Shown piece by piece: positions 58,414 to 64,000 of a stretch of DNA of 64,000 bases (position 1 is the stretch's first letter; each line of letters starts with the position of its first letter). The stretch covers positions 62,001 through 126,000 of the forward strand of contig NZ_FOOF01000004.1 of NCBI RefSeq assembly GCF_900113115.1, given 5' to 3'. The notes under the pieces are model-generated. The model was given only the letters and a program-made list of their open reading frames with translations. It made no database searches and was not told the DNA's origin. The position numbers and the translations under genes were made by a program. Origin of the DNA: Duganella sp. CF458 (GTDB lineage Bacteria; Pseudomonadota; Gammaproteobacteria; Burkholderiales; Burkholderiaceae_D).

Positions 58414-59058
58414 TCAGGCGAACGACAGCTCCACGCCGGAGGCGGCGGCGATTTCTTCGCGGCTTACGCCGGGGGCCAGTTCGGTCACCTTGATGCCGGT
58501 CGGGGTCACTTCCATTACGCCCAGGTCGGTGATGATCATGTCGACCACGCCGACGCCGGTCAGCGGCAGGTCGCATTTCTTCAGCAGCTTGTGCGAGACC
58601 GAGCCATCCTTGGCGGTGGCGACGTGCTCCATCAGCACCACCACTTTCTTGACGCCGGCCACCAGGTCCATCGCGCCGCCCATGCCCTTCACCATTTTGC
58701 CGGGGATCATCCAGTTGGCCAGGTCGCCCTTTTCCGATACCTGCATCGCGCCCAGGATCGCCAGGTTGATCTTGCCGCCGCGGATCATGGCGAACGAATC
58801 GGCGGAGCTGAAGTACGCCGCGCCCGGCAGTGCGGTCACGGTTTGCTTGCCGGCGTTGATCAGGTCGGCATCCACTTCGCTTTCGGTCGGGAACGGGCCG
58901 ATGCCCAGCAGGCCGTTTTCCGATTGCAGGAACACTTCGATATTCTGCGGCACGTAGTTGGCCACCAGGGTCGGCAGGCCGATGCCCAGGTTTACATAGA
59001 AGCCGTCCTGCAGCTCTTTCGCCGCCCGCGCGGCCATTTCATCACGGGTCCATGCCAT
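58414..59058 (-). CDS. scoB: 3-oxoacid CoA-transferase subunit B
   Basis: A 214-aa protein. Catalytic glutamate E47 in [31 protein letters not shown] and the ending [17 protein letters not shown] are typical of SCOT subunit B. With subunit A, encoded 12 bases upstream, it moves CoA from succinyl-CoA to acetoacetate. Confidence 0.95.
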   Translation of the reverse strand: MAWTRDEMAARAAKELQDGFYVNLGIGLPTLVANYVPQNIEVFLQSENGLLGIGPFPTESEVDADLINAGKQTVTALPGAAYFSSADSFAMIRGGKINLAILGAMQVSEKGDLANWMIPGKMVKGMGGAMDLVAGVKKVVVLMEHVATAKDGSVSHKLLKKCDLPLTGVGVVDMIITDLGVMEVTPTGIKVTELAPGVSREEIAAASGVELSFA

Positions 59059-59070
59059 GTTGTGTTCTCC

Positions 59071-59769
59071 TTAGTTGGCACGCACGGTGCGTTGTTCGAT
59101 GCGTTTTTCCGGGCTGGCGTTCAGCACGATGCGGTGCACGTAGATGCCAGGCAGGTGCACGGCGTCCGGGTCGATGGCGCCGATTTCGACGATTTCTTCC
59201 ACTTCCACCACGCAGACTTTGCCGGCGGAAGCCACGTTCGGGTTGAAGTTGCGCGAGGTCTTGCGGAACACCAGGTTGCCCGATTTGTCGGCCTTCCAGG
59301 CTTTAACCAGGGATACGTCGGCCACCAGCGAGCGCTCCATGACGTACTGTTCGCCGTCGAATTCGCGGATCTCCTTGCCGTCGGCGACGATGGTGCCGAC
59401 GCCGGTCTTGGTGAAGAAGGCAGGGATGCCGGCGCCGCCGGCGCGCAGCTTTTCAGCCAGGGTGCCTTGCGGGGTGAATTCCAGCTCCAGCTCGCCTGCC
59501 AGGAACTGGCGTGCGAACTCCTTGTTCTCGCCCACGTAGGACGAGATCATCTTCTTGATCTGGCGGGTTTCCAGCAACTGGCCCAGGCCGAAGCCGTCCA
59601 CGCCGGCGTTGTTGGAGATCGCGGTCAGGCCGGTGGCGCCGCTATCGCGCAGGGCGGCGATCAGCGCTTCCGGGATGCCGCACAGGCCGAAACCGCCGAC
59701 CGCGATGGTTTGGCCGTCGGCCACGATGCCGGCCAGGGCGGCCTTGGCATCCGGGTAAATCTTGTTCAT
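59071..59769 (-). CDS. scoA: 3-oxoacid CoA-transferase subunit A
   Basis: A 232-aa protein from the ATG at 59769, with AAGGAG six bases upstream. CoA-transferase signatures: VGGFGLCGIPEALI and a SYVGENKEF block, with TPQGTLAEKLRAGGAGIPAF. First gene of scoAB; divergent from a PAS-LuxR regulator 82 bases away, which may control it. Confidence 0.95.
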   Translation of the reverse strand: MNKIYPDAKAALAGIVADGQTIAVGGFGLCGIPEALIAALRDSGATGLTAISNNAGVDGFGLGQLLETRQIKKMISSYVGENKEFARQFLAGELELEFTPQGTLAEKLRAGGAGIPAFFTKTGVGTIVADGKEIREFDGEQYVMERSLVADVSLVKAWKADKSGNLVFRKTSRNFNPNVASAGKVCVVEVEEIVEIGAIDPDAVHLPGIYVHRIVLNASPEKRIEQRTVRAN

Positions 59770-59851
59770 TATGTCTCCTTGTTCAAATGGCCAGAAGGCG
59801 ATTGAGGATAGAATACGCCCGCTCAAACATCAATACCGTAGAAATACCGCA

Positions 59852-60397
59852 ATGCCGATCAATTACGAGTCCATCTTCCAATTCGCCCCGGTAGGCATGT
59901 GCGTGTCGGACAAGCGCGTGATCCAGGCCGGCAACGATGCGTTGGCGGCCATGTTCGGTTACAGTGCGGGGGAATTGGATGGGCAGTCGTTCCAGGTCTT
60001 GTACCCGACGCAGGATGAATACCAGCGTACCGGGGACCGCATCATCCCGATCATGAACGCCAAGGGGCGCTATTCGGATGAACGCATCATGCGCCGTGCC
60101 GGTGGTGAATTGTTCTGGTGCCATGTGACCGGACGCGCGCTCGATGCGGCGCAGCCGCTGGGCGCCGGCATCTGGACGTTTGAAGATGTGTCGGAACAGC
60201 GGCCGGTGTCGGCCGCCCTCACCCCGCGCGAACGGGAAATCGCGGCCTTGCTGGTGGAAGGCAAGACCAGCAAGATGATTGCGCGCGATGCGGGGTTGTC
60301 GCCGCGGACGGTGGAGATGCATCGGGCTTCGCTGATGCGCAAATTTGGGGCTTCGACGGCGACCGAGCTGGTGCACAAGCTGGCTGGGGCGCGCTAA
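59852..60397 (+). CDS. PAS-LuxR transcriptional regulator
   Basis: A 181-aa protein from the ATG at 59852. N-terminal PAS domain (about 5-115: FQFAPVGMCVSDKRVIQAGN, FGYSAGELDGQSFQVLYP) and C-terminal LuxR-type helix-turn-helix (LTPREREIAALLVEGKTSKM, LSPRTVEMHRASLMRKFG). The PAS ligand is unknown. Its 3' end overlaps the convergent SDR gene by four bases. Confidence 0.9.
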   Translation: MPINYESIFQFAPVGMCVSDKRVIQAGNDALAAMFGYSAGELDGQSFQVLYPTQDEYQRTGDRIIPIMNAKGRYSDERIMRRAGGELFWCHVTGRALDAAQPLGAGIWTFEDVSEQRPVSAALTPREREIAALLVEGKTSKMIARDAGLSPRTVEMHRASLMRKFGASTATELVHKLAGAR

Positions 60398-61170
60398 CCA
60401 GCCATCATCCCATCGTCTGCGGAAATGATCGCGCCATTGATGAAGTGCGCCTCGTCGCCCGCCAGCAGCAGCAGCAACCCATCCAGGTCCTCCGGCTTGC
60501 CGGCGCGCTTGCGCGGCAGCATGTCGATCAGGCGCTTGCCCTGGTCGCTGGCGAAGTAATCTTCATTGATCTCGGTCTCGATGTAGCCGGGGCAGATCGC
60601 GTTGGTGTTGATGCCATACTTGCCCCACTCCACCGCCATCGCCTTGGTCATCTGCACCACGCCTGCCTTGCTCATGCAATACACGCCGATCTGCGGCAGC
60701 ACGCGCAAGCCGGCCACCGAAGCGATATTGATAATGCGGTGCTGCTTGCGCGGATCGCCCTTGGCGCGCGCAATCATGCGCTTGGCCGTTTCCTGTGCCA
60801 CGAAAAAGGCGCCGCGCAGGTTGCAGTCCATGACAAAGTCATAATCTTCCGGCGACACGTCAAGCAAACGTTGCGTCATTGATACACCGGAATTATTGAC
60901 CAGGATGTCGATCGGACCCGCCTCGGTTTCGGCATGGGCGATGGCGGATTTGATGCTTGCGTAATCGGTCACGTCCAGCGTCACCACATGGGCGGCACCG
61001 CCATCAGCTTCGATTTCGGCACGCAGTTCTTTCAGGCGTTCGATGCGGCGCGAGGCCAGCACCACCTGGCATCCGGCCTTGGCCAGCACCTTGGCGAAAC
61101 GGGCGCCAAGCCCGCTGGAGGCGCCTGTGATCAGGGCGATTTTGCCCTCAAAATTAACTTCGATCCCCAC
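60394..61170 (-). CDS. SDR-family oxidoreductase
   Basis: A 258-aa classical SDR. Cofactor loop TGASSGLG, NNSG, catalytic S151, Y164 and K168 (SVAG...YCMSKAG). CPGYIETEINEDYF and the INGAIISADDGMMAG ending mark it as a 3-oxoacyl-/hydroxyacyl-type dehydrogenase of unknown substrate. Convergent with the PAS-LuxR gene. Confidence 0.9.
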   Translation of the reverse strand: MGIEVNFEGKIALITGASSGLGARFAKVLAKAGCQVVLASRRIERLKELRAEIEADGGAAHVVTLDVTDYASIKSAIAHAETEAGPIDILVNNSGVSMTQRLLDVSPEDYDFVMDCNLRGAFFVAQETAKRMIARAKGDPRKQHRIINIASVAGLRVLPQIGVYCMSKAGVVQMTKAMAVEWGKYGINTNAICPGYIETEINEDYFASDQGKRLIDMLPRKRAGKPEDLDGLLLLLAGDEAHFINGAIISADDGMMAG

Positions 61171-61221
61171 CGGCTACTCCTTATGATTCCGTTCCGCCAT
61201 GATGACACAAAAAACCTCCTT

Positions 61222-61241
61222 ATTAGATTGCCACGTCTAAT
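61222..61241. promoter_or_regulatory. inverted repeat between the SDR and ETF-QO genes
   Basis: ATTAGA (61222-61227) and TCTAAT (61236-61241) are separated by eight bases in the divergent promoter region. A dimeric regulator could bind. Weak evidence. Confidence 0.3.
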
Positions 61242-61342
61242 ATTAGCCCTCACAATGGCGCCACCGTTGCAATACCAAGGAAAAAAGAGCACACTCGTTC
61301 TATTTCCAGCACCACATTTTCCATCATTCTTATAAAAACACC

Positions 61343-62998
61343 ATGAGCAACCTTGTAGAACAGTACGGCCCACGCGAGGCAATGGAGTACGACGTTGTGA
61401 TCGTTGGCGGCGGCCCTGCTGGCCTGGCGGCAGCGATCAAGATCAAACAGCTGAACGCGGATACCTCCGTCGTCGTGCTGGAAAAAGGCGGCGAGCTCGG
61501 CGCCCACATCCTGTCCGGCGCCGTGATGGACCCGAAAGCCCTGACCGAACTGATCCCTAACTGGAAAGAACTGGGCGCTCCGCTGAACACCGAAGTCACC
61601 GAAGACCGCGTGCTGTTCCTGACCGAGAGCAAGGCTTTCAAGACCCCGAATTTCATGCTGCCGAAGTGTTTCGAGAACCACGGCAACTATGTTATTTCGC
61701 TGGGCAATGTGGTGCGCTGGCTCGGCCAGCAGGCTGAGGCACTGGGCGTGGAAATCTTCCCTGGCTTTACCGGCGCCGAGATCCTATACCACGACGACGG
61801 CTCGGTGAAGGGCGTTGCCACCGGCAATATGGGCGTCAAGCGCGACGGCGAAGCCGGCCCCGACTTCCAGCTCGGCATGGAACTGCACGGCAAGTACACC
61901 CTGTTTGCCGAAGGTGCGCGTGGCCACCTGGGCAAGCAGTTGATGGCCAAATATGACCTGAACAAGGGCAAGGATCCCCAGTCGTACGGCATCGGCATCA
62001 AGGAATTGTGGGAAATCGATCCGGCCAAGCACCAGCCGGGCCTGGTGATCCACACCACCGGCTGGCCGCTGGATAGCAAGACCTACGGCGGCTCCTTCCT
62101 GTACCACCTGGAAAACAACCAGGTGATGATCGGCTACGTCGTCGGCCTGGATTACGAGAATCCATACCTGTCGCCGTACGAAGAATTCCAGCGCTACAAA
62201 ACCCACCCGGAAATCCGCACCTTCCTCGAAGGCGGCAAGCGGATCTCCTATGGCGCCCGCGCGATTACCGCCGGCGGCCTGCAATCGCTGCCGAAGCTGG
62301 TGTTCCCGGGCGGCGCGCTGATCGGTTGCGACGCCGGTTTCCTGAACATGAGCCGCATCAAGGGTTCGCACGCTGCAATCAAGTCCGGCATGCTGGCCGC
62401 CGACGCTGTCGTGGCAGCGCTGGGTGCCGGCCGTTCCGCCGATGAGCTGGCAGCCTACCCGACCGCCTTCGAACAGTCCTGGCTGCACGAAGAGCTGCAC
62501 GTGGCGCGTAATGTCAAGCCATGGCTGAAGAAAGGCCTGTACCTGGGCTCCCTGATGACCGGCATCGACCAGATCGTATTCCGCGGCAAAGCGCCTTGGA
62601 CCCTGCACCATTCGACACCGGACCATGCCTGCCTGCGTCCGGCGTCGGAATTCACCCCGATCAGCTATCCCAAGCCGGATGGCAAGCTGACCTTCGACCG
62701 CCTGTCGTCGGTATTCATCTCGAATACCAACCACGCCGAAGACCAGCCTATCCACCTGACGCTGAAAGACAATGCGGTCCCGGTGAATGTCAACCTTGCC
62801 AAGTTTGCCGGTCCGGAATCGCGCTACTGCCCGGCTGGCGTGTACGAATTCGTGAAAACCGACGAAGGCCAGGACCGCCTGCAGATCAACGCGCAGAATT
62901 GCGTGCATTGCAAGACTTGCGATATCAAGGACCCGACCCAGAATATCGTCTGGATCACGCCAGAGGGCGGCGGCGGGCCGAACTATCCGAACATGTAA
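61343..62998 (+). CDS. electron transfer flavoprotein-ubiquinone oxidoreductase
   Basis: A 551-aa flavoprotein. FAD-binding VVIVGGGPAGLAAAI near the N-terminus, central GGALIGCDAGFLNMSRIKGS, and a C-terminal 4Fe-4S domain (CPAGVYEF, then CVHCKTCDIKDP). It passes electrons from ETF, and so from acyl-CoA and other dehydrogenases, to the quinone pool. ETF subunit genes are not in the window. Confidence 0.96.
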   Translation: MSNLVEQYGPREAMEYDVVIVGGGPAGLAAAIKIKQLNADTSVVVLEKGGELGAHILSGAVMDPKALTELIPNWKELGAPLNTEVTEDRVLFLTESKAFKTPNFMLPKCFENHGNYVISLGNVVRWLGQQAEALGVEIFPGFTGAEILYHDDGSVKGVATGNMGVKRDGEAGPDFQLGMELHGKYTLFAEGARGHLGKQLMAKYDLNKGKDPQSYGIGIKELWEIDPAKHQPGLVIHTTGWPLDSKTYGGSFLYHLENNQVMIGYVVGLDYENPYLSPYEEFQRYKTHPEIRTFLEGGKRISYGARAITAGGLQSLPKLVFPGGALIGCDAGFLNMSRIKGSHAAIKSGMLAADAVVAALGAGRSADELAAYPTAFEQSWLHEELHVARNVKPWLKKGLYLGSLMTGIDQIVFRGKAPWTLHHSTPDHACLRPASEFTPISYPKPDGKLTFDRLSSVFISNTNHAEDQPIHLTLKDNAVPVNVNLAKFAGPESRYCPAGVYEFVKTDEGQDRLQINAQNCVHCKTCDIKDPTQNIVWITPEGGGGPNYPNM

Positions 62999-63002
62999 TA
63001 GC

Positions 63003-63026
63003 AAAGGGGGCTTCGGCCCCCTTTTT
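63003..63026 (+). terminator. terminator of the ETF-QO gene
   Basis: GGGGGC and GCCCCC pair around a stable TTCG tetraloop, followed by TTTTT. Confidence 0.92.
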
Positions 63027-63170
63027 CATGGTCACCCTGGCAAGGCCCAAAAAAAATCGAAAAAATTTCCACTCGGCATTTAATGCTCCCGGTCCCACGG
63101 TCGTCTTGTACTTTTGAGAGCGCAGAAAAAGACCCGCTGCTCGATTCGAACCAACCACCCAGGAGTTATC

Positions 63171-64000
63171 ATGCTGAGCCTTCACACCAACGCAGCGGCC
63201 CTGTCCGCACAGAACTCGATCACCCGCACTCAGAATTCCCTGTCGACTTCGATGACCCGCCTGAGCACCGGCTTCCGCATCAACTCGGCCATGGACGACG
63301 CAGCAGGCCTGCAGATCGCCACCCGCCTGAAATCGCAGACCAGCGGCATGTCGGTAGCAATGCGCAACACCCAGAACTCGACCTCCATGCTGCAGACCGC
63401 TGAAGGCGCGCTGGACGAAGTCGGCAATATGCTGACCCGCATGAAAGACCTGGCAACCCAGGCAGCGGACGCCTCCTCGAGCGCCGCCGACAAGACCGCA
63501 ATGCAGGCTGAATATGACGCGCTGGGCAAGGAACTGTCCAACGTCATGACCAACACCAGCTTCGGCGGCCAAAAGCTGCTGACCGGCGGCACCCTGGCCA
63601 CCGCAGTGACGTTCCAGATCGGCGCATCGACCAGCGAGACCATGGCACTGGACCTGTCCGCCAACTTCGGCGCAGTCGGTACCGCAGGTACGATCGCTAA
63701 CGTCATCAACGCTGCCAGCTCCGTGTTCAGCGTGCCAGGCACCCCAGGCACCGAACTGACCGCAGCCGCCAACGCCACCATCGACAAGCTGTCGACCGCG
63801 ATCGACAACGTCGCTTCGACCCGTTCGAGCCTGGGTGCAGCAGCGAACCGCCTGGACCACGTGTTCAACAACTTGTCCAACATCTCGACCAACACCAAGA
63901 ACGCAACCGGCCGCATCATGGACGTTGACTTCGCTTCCGAATCGGCGAAGATGACCTCCTCGCAGATGCTGCTGCAAGCCGGCACCGCCATGCTGAAGCA
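63171..64000 (+). CDS. flagellin, 3' end beyond the window
   Basis: The first 276 codons of a flagellin. The ATG at 63171 has AGGAG six bases upstream. The N-terminal D0/D1 region reads LSLHTNAAALSAQNSITRTQ and LSTGFRINSAMDDAAGLQIA. The centre is short, and the visible C-terminal D1/D0 part (IMDVDFASESAKMTSSQMLL, then QAGTAMLKQ) shows that only about 10-20 residues are missing. This is a small flagellin without a large variable domain, similar in size to lateral-type flagellins. No clear sigma28 promoter was recognised in the 145 bases upstream. Confidence 0.95.
   Translation, partial: MLSLHTNAAALSAQNSITRTQNSLSTSMTRLSTGFRINSAMDDAAGLQIATRLKSQTSGMSVAMRNTQNSTSMLQTAEGALDEVGNMLTRMKDLATQAADASSSAADKTAMQAEYDALGKELSNVMTNTSFGGQKLLTGGTLATAVTFQIGASTSETMALDLSANFGAVGTAGTIANVINAASSVFSVPGTPGTELTAAANATIDKLSTAIDNVASTRSSLGAAANRLDHVFNNLSNISTNTKNATGRIMDVDFASESAKMTSSQMLLQAGTAMLK

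Noticed and set aside
63040-63170. sigma28 or sigma54 promoter for the flagellin gene
   Set aside because: No match close enough to TAAA-N15-GCCGATAA or to GG-N10-GC with proper flanks was found by eye.

Overview
The window is chromosomal DNA of a high-GC betaproteobacterium, most likely an Oxalobacteraceae member of the Massilia/Duganella/Janthinobacterium group. This is inferred from protein character and gene order (tRNA-Val x2, thrS, infC, rpmI, rplT, pheS, pheT, ihfA, merR), a glycine riboswitch ahead of gcvTHP, type IV pilus minor-pilin/PilY1 operons, ketone-body genes and a flagellin. No rRNA, CRISPR array, prophage or intact insertion sequence was seen.

Layout. 1-5.4 kb: edge of an unidentified gene, then a sigma70 promoter, tandem glycine riboswitch and gcvT-gcvH-gcvP. 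5.4-12.3 kb: an accessory locus. Two unrecognised genes (446 and 507 aa) run leftward. Diverging from them are a 1076-aa winged-helix/STAND-type NTPase with a membrane segment and helical repeats, a 151-aa small protein and a possible 29-aa peptide. The divergent promoter carries six TTCCGG/CCGGAA half-sites. This is the best candidate for an undescribed system. 12.3-18.7 kb: fatty-acid desaturase with a divergent GlxA/AraC regulator, then a TonB-dependent receptor, a YfiR-like protein and a GGDEF-EAL protein in one overlapping operon, probably a c-di-GMP signalling unit. 18.7-20.6 kb: a 171-bp REPIN-like element and prfC. 20.6-30.2 kb (minus strand): an OmpR-type two-component system followed by pilE-fimT-pilV-pilW-pilX-pilY1 and a TonB-like gene; two direct repeats 11 bp apart lie just upstream of a candidate pilE promoter.

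30.2-33.5 kb: a short tandem repeat, a Crp/Fnr-type regulator and a NarX/NarL-type kinase/regulator pair. 33.6-42.9 kb (minus strand): translation genes: two tRNA-Val(GAC), thrS, infC with an ATA start, rpmI, rplT, pheS, pheT, ihfA and a MerR regulator, with a TPR/TonB_C gene inserted between infC and rpmI. 42.9-50.3 kb: CDF cation exporter, lipocalin-like protein, LysR regulator, relA, RidA protein, alpha/beta hydrolase, 3-hydroxybutyrate dehydrogenase and gamma-carbonic anhydrase. 50.4-58.4 kb: dctA and a second complete minor-pilin/PilY1 operon, closed by a 77-bp hairpin with perfect 37-bp arms. 58.4-64 kb: scoAB, a PAS-LuxR regulator, an SDR, ETF-quinone oxidoreductase and the start of a flagellin gene cut by the right edge.

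Themes: central metabolism (glycine cleavage, ketone-body and C4-dicarboxylate use, electron transfer to quinone), surface structures (two pilus-tip operons, flagellin) and signalling (two two-component systems, c-di-GMP, ppGpp). Start sites were chosen by Shine-Dalgarno position, overlap with neighbours and family length. Long open frames antisense to high-GC genes were treated as shadows.
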